From: an uncultured Pseudomonadota bacterium
Lineage (GTDB): Bacteria > Pseudomonadota > Gammaproteobacteria > Methylococcales > Methylomonadaceae
Direction of reading: 5' to 3'
Assembly: GCA_903870545.1 (NCBI GenBank)
Contig: CAIQDI010000026.1
Location: forward strand, 49,554-113,553
Length of the DNA: 64,000 bases
The notes under the pieces were generated by a model that was not told the DNA's origin, made no database searches, and worked only from the letters and a program-made list of their open reading frames with translations. Both the position numbers and the translations under genes were made by a program. This document shows positions 1 to 9,038 of this stretch, piece by piece (within the stretch, counting starts at the first letter, position 1; each line of letters begins with the position of its first letter).

Positions 1-734
1 GCGTCGAGCAGCGCAATATCTTGAGGTGTCGTAACGATAATCGCGCCACTGACGGGAACATTTTGCGCGAGCGTCAATTGAATATCGCCCGTTCCAGGCG
101 GTAAATCGATAATCAAATAATCGACCGCATCCCAACACGTTTCTTTCAGTAATTGTTGCAACGCACTCGTCACCATTGGCCCGCGCCAAATCATGGCTTG
201 ATCTTCCGCCACGAGATAACCAATCGACATCGTTTGTACGCCAAAGGCTATTTTGGGTTGCATGGTTTTGTTGTCGCGGCTTTCGGGTGCGCCCGATAAT
301 CCCAACATCATCGGAATACTAGGGCCATAAATATCAGCATCTAAAATCCCAACATTCGCGCCTTCTGCCGCCAACGCCAACGCTAAATTCACCGCTGTGG
401 TAGATTTTCCCACCCCGCCTTTTCCTGATGCGACCGCGATAATGTTTTTCACGTTCGGCAAGGGTTTTAACGTTTGTTGAACCGCGTGCGATGCAATTTT
501 TACCCGCGCATTCACGCTAATTTCACCAATTTCTGGCAACGATTTTAAAAGGTCGGTGAGTTCCGCTTTTAATGTTTCTAAATAGCTTTGCGCCGCGTAA
601 CCCAATTCCACCTCAACGCGCACATTTACGCCGTCGATTTCAAGGATTTTGATGGCTTTCGCGGTGATTAAATCCACGCCGTAATGCGGGTCGATGAAGG
701 TTTTTAAATGGTTTTCGATGTCTGTTTTTGTCAT
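1..734 (-). CDS. mrp: Mrp/ApbC-family iron-sulfur carrier ATPase (partial, C-terminus off window)
   Basis: The gene starts at an ATG read leftward from 734 and runs off the left edge with about 244 codons visible. The first ~80 residues form an FSCA/DUF59-like domain. A P-loop NTPase domain follows with the deviant Walker A GKGGVGKST, then DADIYGPS, an IDLPPGTGD Walker B region and VTTPQDIALLDA, all characteristic of Mrp/NBP35 proteins. Family members bind and transfer Fe-S clusters in the cytoplasm; the cluster-binding CxxC lies in the missing part. It is transcribed in the same direction as the rhodanese and sdh genes, but a palindromic repeat separates it from the rhodanese gene. It carries no frameshift in the visible part. 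Confidence 0.93.
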   Translation of the reverse strand, partial: MTKTDIENHLKTFIDPHYGVDLITAKAIKILEIDGVNVRVEVELGYAAQSYLETLKAELTDLLKSLPEIGEISVNARVKIASHAVQQTLKPLPNVKNIIAVASGKGGVGKSTTAVNLALALAAEGANVGILDADIYGPSIPMMLGLSGAPESRDNKTMQPKIAFGVQTMSIGYLVAEDQAMIWRGPMVTSALQQLLKETCWDAVDYLIIDLPPGTGDIQLTLAQNVPVSGAIIVTTPQDIALLD

Positions 735-745
735 ATTATTTTCTG

Positions 746-829
746 ATTGTAGGGGCAGTGCCTTGTGCCAGCCCTTCATTAACGAATTTTATTGATGAAA
801 GGGCGACCACAAGGGTACGCCCCTACAAT
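746..829. repeat. imperfect palindromic intergenic repeat (MITE-like)
   Basis: Two arms of about 34 bases, attgtaggggc... and ...gcccctacaat, are near reverse complements around a short AT-rich centre (positions 780-794). The right arm abuts the stop codon of the rhodanese gene. The inner parts (ccttgtgccagccc against gggcgaccacaagg) also pair. Such nested palindromes resemble small non-autonomous repeats that are abundant in some filamentous sulfur bacteria and cyanobacteria. It may also act as a terminator-like hairpin, although there is no strong T-run. Confidence 0.7.
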
Positions 830-1338
830 TATTTTTTCGCAGATTCCACAGGAAAGCCCGCATCTTGCCAGCCTTTAATGCCACTGGTGACGCGATAAAC
901 GTGGTGATAGCCTAACTCTTTTGTCCACATGGCCGCCGTATTTGAACGTCCGCATTTGTTGCCACCACAATAAACCACGATTTTATGATTTAAATCATGA
1001 CCCAAAAGAGTTTTGTAAGCCTCTTCGCTGCCACCGACGACATCGTCTTTCCAGTTGCGCGTAAATTGACCTTGGAATTCAAAATTGTTTGCGCCAGCAA
1101 TGTGAGCTTCTTTGAACTGGTTTTCTGGATGCGCGTCGATTAAAACGAAGTTTTCTTTGTCATCAATCAGTTTTTTTAAATCCGCCACTGACAACAATTC
1201 ATAACCGCCTTGATCGGCTTCATGATGAATTTTCAGCGCGATTTCTTCGACTTCGTTTTCTTTGTAAGTTTGCGGTTCCGCAAACGCTTGTGAGGCGAAT
1301 AACGCGGTTAATGCAATAGCTAAAAGTGTTTTTTTCAT
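829..1338 (-). CDS. secreted rhodanese-like domain protein
   Basis: 169 residues with a clear Sec signal peptide: a KK start, a hydrophobic stretch, and probable cleavage after AFA near residue 20. The rest is a single rhodanese domain. The active-site loop reads VVYCGGNKCGRSN, so the first Cys is the likely sulfur-carrying nucleophile and a second Cys lies five residues on. This places the protein in the periplasm, where it could handle sulfane sulfur or act in thiol chemistry; the substrate is not known. It follows sdhE by 17 bases on the same strand, so it may be the last gene of the miaB-to-sdhE run. Nothing in the sequence suggests truncation. Confidence 0.85.
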   Translation of the reverse strand: MKKTLLAIALTALFASQAFAEPQTYKENEVEEIALKIHHEADQGGYELLSVADLKKLIDDKENFVLIDAHPENQFKEAHIAGANNFEFQGQFTRNWKDDVVGGSEEAYKTLLGHDLNHKIVVYCGGNKCGRSNTAAMWTKELGYHHVYRVTSGIKGWQDAGFPVESAKK

Positions 1339-1355
1339 GGTAAATCCTTCGTAAG

Positions 1356-1538
1356 TTAAGTTAAAAAAGCCAGTAACGCGGGTAATAAATCATCATCTTC
1401 AAGTTTCAAAAGCTGGGCAAATTGCTCACGTTTTTGTTTCGTTTCGTGTAAATAATCGCCTTCTAAATAATTTTTCAACAACAAATCCAATTCCAAACTA
1501 CCGCGTCGGCATTGCCAATAAAGTTGCGCTGTTTTCAC
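1356..1538 (-). CDS. sdhE: SdhE-type FAD assembly factor of succinate dehydrogenase
   Basis: A 60-residue protein with the family signature RRGSLELD near residue 11 (the RGxxE region needed for flavinylation of SdhA) and an acidic helical remainder. It is shorter than the usual 80-90 residues, lacking most of the C-terminal tail, but the core five-helix fold region is present. Its start codon overlaps the sdhB stop by four bases, so translation is probably coupled. The family inserts FAD covalently into the flavoprotein subunit. The partner sdhA is not in this window, so here the factor is linked to sdhB alone. Confidence 0.85.
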   Translation of the reverse strand: MKTAQLYWQCRRGSLELDLLLKNYLEGDYLHETKQKREQFAQLLKLEDDDLLPALLAFLT

Positions 1539-2305
1539 GCGCGTTTTAGCAATAATTGTTTAATATCCGCAATCGCTTTCGCAGGATTTAAATCTTTCGG
1601 ACAAGTATCGACGCAATTCATAATCGTGTGGCACCGGTACAATTTAAACGCATCATCCAGCGCGTTTAAACGGTCGTCCGAATTTTCGTCTCGACTGTCT
1701 GCTAACCAACGGTAGGCTTGCAACAAAACCGCTGGCCCTAAATAACGGTCGCTGTTCCACCAATAACTTGGGCAACTGGTCGAGCAACACGCGCACATGA
1801 CGCAATCATATAAACCGTCTAACTTCGCGCGTTGTGTTTCACTTTGCAAACGTTCGCGTTCGGGCGTGGTTTCATTTTCGAGCCATGGTTTAATCGCTGC
1901 ATATTGCGCGTAAAAATGCGCCATATCAACCACCAAATCTTTCACCACGCTCATGTGCGGCAACGGATAAATGCGTAATGTTTCACCGGCGTAACTTTCC
2001 AGCGATTTGGTGCAAGCCAGCGTATTTTTACCATTCATATTCATCGCGCACGATCCACAAACGCCTTCGCGGCACGAACGGCGAAAGGTCAACGAACCGT
2101 CCAACTCATTTTTAATTTTCAGCAACACATCTAAAACCATCGAACCGCATTCATCGCGCAGAATATCGAACGTGTCAACGTGCGGATTTTCACCCGAATC
2201 GGGCGACCAACGATACACTTCAACCCGCTGAAAATCGCCCCCCTTTGAAGGGGGGCGGAGGGGATGTGTGACCACAGAATTTTTCGGCAACGTGAATTCA
2301 ACCAT
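1535..2305 (-). CDS. sdhB: succinate dehydrogenase iron-sulfur subunit
   Basis: 256 residues. All three cluster motifs are intact: [10 protein letters not shown]...C for [2Fe-2S], [12 protein letters not shown] for [4Fe-4S] and [12 protein letters not shown] for [3Fe-4S]. The protein passes electrons from SdhA to quinone as part of complex II at the inner membrane. The N-terminus begins VEFTLPKNS as in the longer SdhB type, but residues ~14-26 ([12 protein letters not shown]) are encoded by a G/C-rich palindromic repeat. That stretch sits where relatives carry a flexible linker. Upstream is bioF, three bases away, not sdhA; sdhC, sdhD and sdhA are absent from the window. sdhE overlaps its 3' end. 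Confidence 0.95.
   Translation of the reverse strand: MVEFTLPKNSVVTHPLRPPSKGGDFQRVEVYRWSPDSGENPHVDTFDILRDECGSMVLDVLLKIKNELDGSLTFRRSCREGVCGSCAMNMNGKNTLACTKSLESYAGETLRIYPLPHMSVVKDLVVDMAHFYAQYAAIKPWLENETTPERERLQSETQRAKLDGLYDCVMCACCSTSCPSYWWNSDRYLGPAVLLQAYRWLADSRDENSDDRLNALDDAFKLYRCHTIMNCVDTCPKDLNPAKAIADIKQLLLKRA
2231..2266. repeat. palindromic repeat inserted in frame in sdhB
   Basis: A perfect 9-base-pair hairpin (gcccccctt / aaggggggc, 2237-2256), flanked by further G/C runs, lies inside the sdhB coding region. It is translated as the PPSKGG peptide. The same core, ccccccttcaaagggggg, recurs inside rapA near 40990, so it is a dispersed repeat family and not part of the ancestral gene. Confidence 0.75.
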
Positions 2306-2308
2306 TTT

Positions 2309-3439
2309 TCAGTTCTCCCATTTGTATAATCGGTGCAACGTTTCAAGTAATCGCGCCACGTCTTCAGATTCGTGCAAAGCTGAAAACGTAATCCGCAACC
2401 GTGCTTTATTTTTTGGCACTGTCGGTGGACGAATCGCACTGACTAAAAAACCTGCATTTAAAAGTTGTTCGCTCATTTGCGTGGCGCGAAAACTATCGCC
2501 CATCAACAGCGGTTGAATTGGCGAATCGGACGGCATCAACGGTAAATTTAGTTGCGCCGCACCCGTTTTGAATTGCGAAATCAAAGCCTGTAATTTTTCT
2601 CTGCGCCACGTTTCATGAATGATAATTTTCAGGCTAGCGCGTGTCGCTTCGGCAATCGCAGGCGGCAAAGCGGTGGTGTAAACATAAGTCCGAGCGGATT
2701 GGATTAGCGTTTCAATGAGCGTTTCTGAACCGGCGATAAACGCGCCAAATGTACCAAATGCTTTACCCAATGTTCCCATTAAAATTGGCACATCGTTTTG
2801 CGTTAAATTTAATTGTTCGACCAGCCCGCCGCCGGTTTTTCCTAAAACGCCCAAACCGTGTGCGTCATCGACCATTAACCACGCCGACTTTTGTGTGGCG
2901 ATTTTCGCTAATTCGCGCAAAGGTGCCACGTCGCCATCCATACTGAAAACGCCATCGGTGACAATCAATTTTTGTCCGCTTGCGACGGTTAATAATTTTT
3001 CGAGTTGCTTCAAATCCGCGTGTGGATAACGCTTGAAATGTGCGCCCGACGATAAACCACCATCTAATAATGACGCATGATTTAATTTGTCTTCAAATAC
3101 GCTGTCGCCCTGTTTAAGCAAAGCGTTGAGGGTTCCGACATTTGTCATGTAACCCGTTGAAAATAATAACGCGCGTTCACGTCCGGTAAATTCGGCAAGT
3201 TCTTCTTCTAAAGCGTGATGCGCGTGAGAATGTCCGCAAATTAAATGCGCTGAACCGCTGCCCACACCATAAATATCCGCTGCTTTTTTGAATGCCGCGA
3301 TGACGGTTTCATTTTTTGCCAAACCCAAATAATCGTTACTGCAAAAATTAACAACCGTTTTGTCGTCGATAATTCGGCGTGAACGGTACAAACCTTGTGC
3401 TTTTAGGCTTTCAAGTTGGGCGGCAAGTTTTGATTCCAT
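2309..3439 (-). CDS. bioF: 8-amino-7-oxononanoate synthase
   Basis: 376 residues, a normal length for BioF. It is a PLP-dependent alpha-oxoamine synthase that condenses pimeloyl-ACP (or -CoA) with alanine in biotin synthesis. Visible motifs are the early CSNDYLGLA, the His-rich GHSHAHHALE, VDDAHGLGVLG for cofactor binding and TLGKAFGTFG with the Schiff-base Lys. It sits between the AI-2E-family permease gene (12 bases upstream) and sdhB, and not in a bio operon; bioA is about 40 kb away at 42.9 kb. No biotin operator was seen. The closely related Kbl is possible, but the context-free sequence reads as BioF. Confidence 0.92.
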   Translation of the reverse strand: MESKLAAQLESLKAQGLYRSRRIIDDKTVVNFCSNDYLGLAKNETVIAAFKKAADIYGVGSGSAHLICGHSHAHHALEEELAEFTGRERALLFSTGYMTNVGTLNALLKQGDSVFEDKLNHASLLDGGLSSGAHFKRYPHADLKQLEKLLTVASGQKLIVTDGVFSMDGDVAPLRELAKIATQKSAWLMVDDAHGLGVLGKTGGGLVEQLNLTQNDVPILMGTLGKAFGTFGAFIAGSETLIETLIQSARTYVYTTALPPAIAEATRASLKIIIHETWRREKLQALISQFKTGAAQLNLPLMPSDSPIQPLLMGDSFRATQMSEQLLNAGFLVSAIRPPTVPKNKARLRITFSALHESEDVARLLETLHRLYKWEN

Positions 3440-3451
3440 GATGTTTACGTT

Positions 3452-4555
3452 TTAAACGGCGGCAGAAAATTCATTGGTTTCACCCAAACGCGGCCACGCG
3501 GTTAACACGGCTTTGACAACGGTGGCGAGTGGAATCGCTAAAAATACGCCCCAAAATCCCCACAATCCACCGAAAAATAAAATCGCCACGATAATCGCAA
3601 TCGCGTGTAAATTCACGGCTTCTGAAAAAAGTAATGGCACGAGCAACACGCCGTCCACCGCTTGAATAATCGCGTAAGCAATCACAATCGCCATAAAATC
3701 ATCGTTGCTTAAACCCCATTGAAAATACGCTACGCCTAAAACAGGAAACGTCACCACCGTCGCGCCAATGTACGGCAAAATCACTTGCAAACCCATCAGC
3801 ACCGCCAATAATAGCGCGTAATTCAAGCCCATCACCGCGTAAGTGACGTAACTGACCGCGCATAAAATCAACACTTCGGCACATTTTCCGCGCACATAAT
3901 TACCGATTTGCGTATCGACTTCGTGCCACACGCCAATACTTAAATGACGCTCTTTAGGTAAAAATTGCATGAACCACGCCATCAATAATGCTTTGTCTTT
4001 CAATAAAAAAAACACCATCATCGGCACCAAAAACAAATAAATCATCACGCTAATCAGCCCCATCAATGACGCGGCAGACACCGATAACAAACTTTGGCTG
4101 TAACTGAGCAATTCTTTTTGCACGACGAGCATAATTTCTTGGATTTTACTGTCGGAAACCAATTTGGGATACAGTTTCGGCAATCGCATAATGCCGGTTT
4201 GCGCGTGACTGATAATGTCCGGAATTTGCTGCACCAATTCCACCGCTTGTTGCGAAATAATCGGAATTAAAATAAATAGCAAAAAAACTAAACAAGCGAT
4301 AAAAAAGGAAAAAACCAAAATCACTGCGGGAAATCGTGGCATATTTAAACGCTGGGCTTTACGGACAATCCCTTCGAGTAAATACGCAACGCCGATTGAT
4401 ACAAACACCGGCATCAATAAATCCGACAGCGAATAAATGAGTACAAAACTGACGAGCAAAATAATGGCTAACGAAACGGCTTGCGGGTTGGGTAAAAAGC
4501 GTTTCACCGCGCGGCTGACGAAGTGCAAACTGACAAATTGATTCGGCGTATTCAT
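3452..4555 (-). CDS. AI-2E/PerM-family membrane transporter
   Basis: 367 residues with about seven or eight hydrophobic segments and the long loop typical of the family between residues ~110 and 230. Near the middle comes QIGNYVRGKCAEVLILCAVSY, followed by the conserved LLAVLMGLQVILPYIG. The family includes TqsA, YdiK and PerM, with roles in autoinducer export, sodium/proton exchange or permease activity; the substrate cannot be read here. The start ATG overlaps the corC stop by four bases, making it the next gene of the miaB-ybeY-corC operon. Confidence 0.85.
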   Translation of the reverse strand: MNTPNQFVSLHFVSRAVKRFLPNPQAVSLAIILLVSFVLIYSLSDLLMPVFVSIGVAYLLEGIVRKAQRLNMPRFPAVILVFSFFIACLVFLLFILIPIISQQAVELVQQIPDIISHAQTGIMRLPKLYPKLVSDSKIQEIMLVVQKELLSYSQSLLSVSAASLMGLISVMIYLFLVPMMVFFLLKDKALLMAWFMQFLPKERHLSIGVWHEVDTQIGNYVRGKCAEVLILCAVSYVTYAVMGLNYALLLAVLMGLQVILPYIGATVVTFPVLGVAYFQWGLSNDDFMAIVIAYAIIQAVDGVLLVPLLFSEAVNLHAIAIIVAILFFGGLWGFWGVFLAIPLATVVKAVLTAWPRLGETNEFSAAV

Positions 4556-5388
4556 TTTATTTTTTTGAGTTTAATTAAATGTACACGACGATTGTCGGCT
4601 TTGATTACTTCAAACCTTAAATTATTCACGGTCAAATTTTCACCTTTGTGCGGCATGTGTTCGAGTTGACTCACAATAAAACCGCCAATCGTGTCGTATT
4701 CGTCCGTTGCCAATTGCGTGCCAAAATACTCGTCAAAATCATCCATCGGCATCAACGCTTTCAACATATATTCGCTTTCACTGCGTTGAAATACATAATT
4801 TTCGTCGTCCGGATCATCGTGTTCGTCTTCGATGTCGCCCACAATTTGTTCTAACACATCTTCAATTGTGACCAATCCCGCCGCTTGTCCGTATTCATCG
4901 ACCACCACTGCCATGTGATTGCCATTCGTGCGTGATTCTTTGAGTAGCACATTCAGCCGTTTACTTTCTGGCACGATGCTGACGGAGCGCATAATGTTGT
5001 GAACTTTGAGTGTTTTATTTTCCAGTATTTGCACTAATAAATCTTTCGCGAGTAATACGCCAATGACTTTGCTTTTGTCGCCGTCAATCACGGGATAACG
5101 TGAATGACCGGATTCAGCGACAAGCGGCAAAATACTTTCGAGCGTCGCCTCTTTCGGCAACACCACCATTTGCACACGCGGAATCATGATGTCGCGCACG
5201 CGCATTTGCGACACTTGTAACACGCCTTCAATCATCGCCAATGCGTCGGTATCTAACAAACTTCGGGCTTTAGCTTCGCGTAATAATTCCACTAAATCGT
5301 CCACATCTTGCGGTTCGCCGGTGAGTAAATGACTGATTTTATCGCGCCACGTTTTAGTGGGCGCGGCTGGGGGATAATCGTCACTCAT
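4552..5388 (-). CDS. corC: CorC/YbeX-type CBS-pair transporter-associated protein
   Basis: 278 residues. A short N-terminal region is followed by tandem CBS domains (about 65-190; VRDIMIPRVQM and VVVDEYGQAAGLVTIEDVLEQIVGDI) and a C-terminal CorC_HlyC domain (about 200-275). There is no DUF21 membrane domain, so it is the soluble CorC form, implicated in Mg/Co efflux and, via the ybeXYZ locus, in ribosome and heat-stress physiology. The start overlaps the ybeY stop by four bases (5385-5388). Its own stop overlaps the next gene. The order ybeY-corC is the usual proteobacterial one. Confidence 0.92.
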   Translation of the reverse strand: MSDDYPPAAPTKTWRDKISHLLTGEPQDVDDLVELLREAKARSLLDTDALAMIEGVLQVSQMRVRDIMIPRVQMVVLPKEATLESILPLVAESGHSRYPVIDGDKSKVIGVLLAKDLLVQILENKTLKVHNIMRSVSIVPESKRLNVLLKESRTNGNHMAVVVDEYGQAAGLVTIEDVLEQIVGDIEDEHDDPDDENYVFQRSESEYMLKALMPMDDFDEYFGTQLATDEYDTIGGFIVSQLEHMPHKGENLTVNNLRFEVIKADNRRVHLIKLKKIK

Positions 5389-5852
5389 AAATCAGCACCG
5401 TCTTCGTAAGGATTAGGAATCAATAATGTGTGTAATAAAGCAATTTCTTTCGCTTCCATTTCTTCAGCCTCCGCGTCGTCAATGTGATCGTAACCCAATA
5501 AATGCAACGTTCCGTGAATCACAATATGCGCCCAATGATGATGTAACGGTTTCTGTTGTTCAGCCGCTTCACGTTCCAAAACTGGCGCACAAATCACTAA
5601 ATCGCCTAATAAAGTTAACACCAAATCAATGCCTTCAGGTTTTTCAAACGGAAAACTAAGAACGTTGGTCGCGCCTTTTTTATGACGATACGCTTCATTC
5701 AATTCTGCCGATTCGGTTTCGTCCACAATCCGAATAACCAATTCACATTCTTCGTCTAAATTCGCTAAAACGGCGTTAACCCAAGATTTCAATTCTTCCT
5801 TACTCGGCTGAGAAGCGGTTGCACAAATTCGTTGAACTTCAATAATATTCAT
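5385..5852 (-). CDS. ybeY: endoribonuclease YbeY (rRNA maturation)
   Basis: 155 residues, the typical length. The zinc site [11 protein letters not shown] near residues 114-124 supplies the three metal-binding His residues, and ATNVLSFPF is the other conserved patch. The enzyme processes the 3' end of 16S rRNA and takes part in 70S quality control in the cytoplasm. It overlaps miaB and corC by four bases at each end. In most gammaproteobacteria phoH/ybeZ lies between miaB and ybeY; here it is missing from the locus. Confidence 0.95.
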   Translation of the reverse strand: MNIIEVQRICATASQPSKEELKSWVNAVLANLDEECELVIRIVDETESAELNEAYRHKKGATNVLSFPFEKPEGIDLVLTLLGDLVICAPVLEREAAEQQKPLHHHWAHIVIHGTLHLLGYDHIDDAEAEEMEAKEIALLHTLLIPNPYEDGADL

Positions 5853-7189
5853 TTTGGCGAGGTTAAATCAATCATGCGACCGCGCAATGAATTCGGCATT
5901 GCTTCGGTAATAATTACGTCCACAAATTGACCGGTTAAACGCGGATGCCCAATAAAATTCACCACGCGATTATTCTCAGTTCGACCCTGTAATTGCAGCG
6001 CATTTTTCTTGGCTTGTCCTTCTACTAAAACGGTTTGCGTCGTGCCAATCATGCAGGTAGAAATCGCCAGCGTCATCTCGTTAATGCGATTTTGGAAGCG
6101 TTCCAAACGCTGTTTCTTAACCTCCATTGGCACATCGTCAGGAATTTCGGCGGCGGGCGTTCCAGGTCTCGCGCTGTAAATAAAACTAAACGAAAAATCA
6201 AAGCCAATTTCGTCCACAAATGCCATCGTCTCTTCAAATTCAGCATCGGTTTCACCTGGAAAACCAATAATAAAATCGGATGACAAACTAATATCGGGAC
6301 GCACCAGCCGCAGTTTGTGAATGATTTCTTTATAATCGGCGACAACGTGACCGCGTTTCATTTTTTGCAAAATCGCATTGCAGCCACTTTGAACAGGCAA
6401 ATGTAAATGATTGACGAGTTTCGGAATTTCCGCAAACGCTTCAATCAAATTATCGGTAAATTCCATCGGGTGCGACGTGGTAAAACGGAGGCGGTCAATG
6501 CCTTCCAACGCGGCTACCGCATGCAGTAATAAAGCAAAATCTGCTATTTCGCCATCTTCCATTCCACCGCGATAAGCGTTGACGTTTTGCCCTAATAAAT
6601 TGATTTCGCGCACGCCTTGTTTTGCCAACACGCGAATTTCAGCCAATACGTCTTCCAGCGGGCGACTGATTTCCTCGCCGCGCGTGTACGGCACGACGCA
6701 ATAAGTGCAGTATTTGCTACATCCTTCCATAATTGACACAAATGCTTTTACGCCATCCGCTTTTGCTTCGGGCAAATTGTCGAATTTTTCAATTTCGGGA
6801 AATGAAATATCCACGACGGGTTTATGTTTTTCGCGCACATCGTTCAATAATTGTGGCAACCGGTGCAAGGTTTGCGGCCCAAAAACAATATCAACAAACG
6901 GCGCACGTTTTTGAATCGCCGCGCCTTCTTGACTGGCGACGCAACCGCCCACGCCAATAATCACGTCAGGGCGAATGTCTTTTATTTTTCGCCATTTTCC
7001 CAACGCGGAAAACACTTTTTCCTGTGCTTTTTCACGAATCGAACAAGTGTTCAGCAATAACACATCCGCCAATTTTGGGTCGTCGGTCAATTCAAACCCG
7101 TGCGAGGCTTGCAAAACGTCACGCATTTTGTCCGAATCGTATTCGTTCATTTGGCAACCGTTGGTTTGAATATAAAGTTTTTGGGTCAT
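5849..7189 (-). CDS. miaB: tRNA-2-methylthio-N6-dimethylallyladenosine synthase
   Basis: 446 residues. It has three domains. The N-terminal UPF0004 domain carries three cluster Cys ([28 protein letters not shown]). The radical-SAM domain has [15 protein letters not shown] near residue 157 (CxxxCxxC). A C-terminal TRAM domain follows. It methylthiolates i6A37 of tRNAs reading UNN codons. It is the first gene of a tightly overlapping leftward unit miaB-ybeY-corC-permease, with waaA 16 bases upstream. Both clusters look complete. Confidence 0.96.
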   Translation of the reverse strand: MTQKLYIQTNGCQMNEYDSDKMRDVLQASHGFELTDDPKLADVLLLNTCSIREKAQEKVFSALGKWRKIKDIRPDVIIGVGGCVASQEGAAIQKRAPFVDIVFGPQTLHRLPQLLNDVREKHKPVVDISFPEIEKFDNLPEAKADGVKAFVSIMEGCSKYCTYCVVPYTRGEEISRPLEDVLAEIRVLAKQGVREINLLGQNVNAYRGGMEDGEIADFALLLHAVAALEGIDRLRFTTSHPMEFTDNLIEAFAEIPKLVNHLHLPVQSGCNAILQKMKRGHVVADYKEIIHKLRLVRPDISLSSDFIIGFPGETDAEFEETMAFVDEIGFDFSFSFIYSARPGTPAAEIPDDVPMEVKKQRLERFQNRINEMTLAISTCMIGTTQTVLVEGQAKKNALQLQGRTENNRVVNFIGHPRLTGQFVDVIITEAMPNSLRGRMIDLTSPK

Positions 7190-7205
7190 AATTTTGGGTG
7201 AACAG

Positions 7206-8459
7206 TTAAAGGTTTAATAAATGATAAATTCGTTCTGTCGCGCCTTGATTTTGTGCGACAAAGTTTTTAGCGCGTGTGATTAAATCACAGCGTAATTCGG
7301 GTTGAGTATAAAGTTTAATGACAGCAGTTTCTAATTCAGTGATATTTTCGCATTGAATGGCGGCTTGCTCGACTAACATTTTTTCAGCAATTTGCGCGAA
7401 GTTTCGCATTTCCAAACCGAATAAAACCGGCACGCCGACAGCAGCGGCTTCTAACACATTATGACCGCCAATCGGCACAAAACTTCCACCGACAAACGCA
7501 ATATCAGCGGCGGCGTAAAATAATTTTAATTCGCCCAACGTATCAATTAAAAAAATGTCCGTTTTATTATCGCAGAATTTTTGCGAGGTGCGCGTAATGA
7601 GATTGAAGCCGGCGTTTTTTGCTAACGTTTTGACGGTTGCAAAACGTTCGGGATGACGTGGCGCGATGGCGAGTAATAATTCGGGAATTTTTAATTTTAA
7701 TTTTGCGTAACACGCGAGCAATAACGCTTCTTCGCCGTCGTGGGTGCTGGCGGCTAATAAAATAAAACGTGCCGCGAAAAGTATATTTTTTAAAGCGTGT
7801 CCTTCGGACAAAATGGCATCTGAAACGGTTACGTCGAATTTGATATTGCCTAAATTTTGAATTTTGTCAGGATTTGCACCGATTGAAATAAAACGATTTT
7901 TATCATTTTCAGTTTGAGTGGCAATTTTCGTTATCGCGTTTAAGGCGGGAATGACTAATGCCGGAATTTTTTGATAACCGCGCACCGATTTTTCCGATAA
8001 ACGGGCGTTGATTAAATACAGTGGAATTTGTTGTGCTGCGCAAGCGTGATAAAGATTTGCCCAGATTTCTGTTTCAACAATAACGGCAATTTTTGGTTTA
8101 AAAGTTTTTAAAAATCGGGCAATTACATTCGGCAAATCGTAAGGCAAATAAACGTGTTGAACGCTTTCGCCCAAAACGGTTTTAACTCGTGCCGAACCGG
8201 TTGGCGTGGTGGTGCTAATTAAAATGGCGCGTTGTGGCAGGCGGTTTTGAATTAAAAAAATCAACGGAAATAATGCCTCGCATTCACCGACTGAAACGGC
8301 ATGAAACCAAATCACATTTTGTGAATACGTTTGCGAATAAATACCAAAGCGTTCGAGCCAACGTTGGCGATAAGCGGGATTTTTAAGACTACGCCACCAA
8401 AGACGCAAAATAACGAAGGGAATTACAAAATAAAACAGAAGCGAATAAAGTCGTCGCAT
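7206..8459 (-). CDS. waaA: 3-deoxy-D-manno-octulosonic acid (Kdo) transferase
   Basis: 417 residues. An N-terminal hydrophobic anchor of about 20 residues precedes a GT-B glycosyltransferase. The N-domain contains [12 protein letters not shown] with the catalytic-base Glu. The C-domain contains [27 protein letters not shown], the family's nucleotide-sugar binding signature. It transfers Kdo from CMP-Kdo to lipid A precursor at the inner face of the inner membrane. It lies 16 bases upstream of miaB on the same strand, and rplI is upstream of it. Confidence 0.95.
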   Translation of the reverse strand: MRRLYSLLFYFVIPFVILRLWWRSLKNPAYRQRWLERFGIYSQTYSQNVIWFHAVSVGECEALFPLIFLIQNRLPQRAILISTTTPTGSARVKTVLGESVQHVYLPYDLPNVIARFLKTFKPKIAVIVETEIWANLYHACAAQQIPLYLINARLSEKSVRGYQKIPALVIPALNAITKIATQTENDKNRFISIGANPDKIQNLGNIKFDVTVSDAILSEGHALKNILFAARFILLAASTHDGEEALLLACYAKLKLKIPELLLAIAPRHPERFATVKTLAKNAGFNLITRTSQKFCDNKTDIFLIDTLGELKLFYAAADIAFVGGSFVPIGGHNVLEAAAVGVPVLFGLEMRNFAQIAEKMLVEQAAIQCENITELETAVIKLYTQPELRCDLITRAKNFVAQNQGATERIYHLLNL

Positions 8460-8511
8460 AATGTGAGAGTGTCAGGCGCAAAGTTAAAACTTCGCGCCTT
8501 TCAAGCTGTGG

Positions 8512-8961
8512 TTAAGCCTCAGCAGTGATTTTAACTGCACAAACCGCATTAACGTCCGCGTGCAAATGGACATGAACTTCGAAATCGCCTAAATGACGAA
8601 TTGTGCCGTGTGGCAAACGAATTTCACTTTTATCAACCGCAACGCCTGCTTTTGCAATCGCGTCAGCAATCGCATGTGTGCCGATTGAACCAAATAAACG
8701 ACCTTCGTCACCGGCTTTATGCGCGATAACAATTTGTAATTTACCTAATGCTTCCGCGCGTGATTGAGCGGCTAACAATTTTTCGTTTGCTGCTTTTTCT
8801 AATTCTGTGCGACGCACTTCAAACTCAGCGATTTTTTTCGCAGAAGCGACAACCGCTTTTCTTTGTGGAATTAAATAGTTTCTAGCGTAGCCATTTTTAA
8901 CGGTGACTTTGTCGCCTAAACTGCCTAAATTTGCAATTTTCTCAAGAAGAATGATTTCCAT
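8512..8961 (-). CDS. rplI: 50S ribosomal protein L9
   Basis: 149 residues, the same length as E. coli L9. The N-terminal RNA-binding domain ([19 protein letters not shown], then [12 protein letters not shown]) is joined by a long helix to the C-terminal domain. It binds 23S rRNA at the L1 stalk base. It is the last gene of the rpsF-rpsR-DUF2232-rplI ribosomal unit. Confidence 0.97.
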   Translation of the reverse strand: MEIILLEKIANLGSLGDKVTVKNGYARNYLIPQRKAVVASAKKIAEFEVRRTELEKAANEKLLAAQSRAEALGKLQIVIAHKAGDEGRLFGSIGTHAIADAIAKAGVAVDKSEIRLPHGTIRHLGDFEVHVHLHADVNAVCAVKITAEA

Positions 8962-9038
8962 CGTTACAACCTCGGTATTTGTATAAAATTTCGCGCCAAT
9001 TTCGACGCACTTAATTGTGATTGATTAACGGTTTTTGT

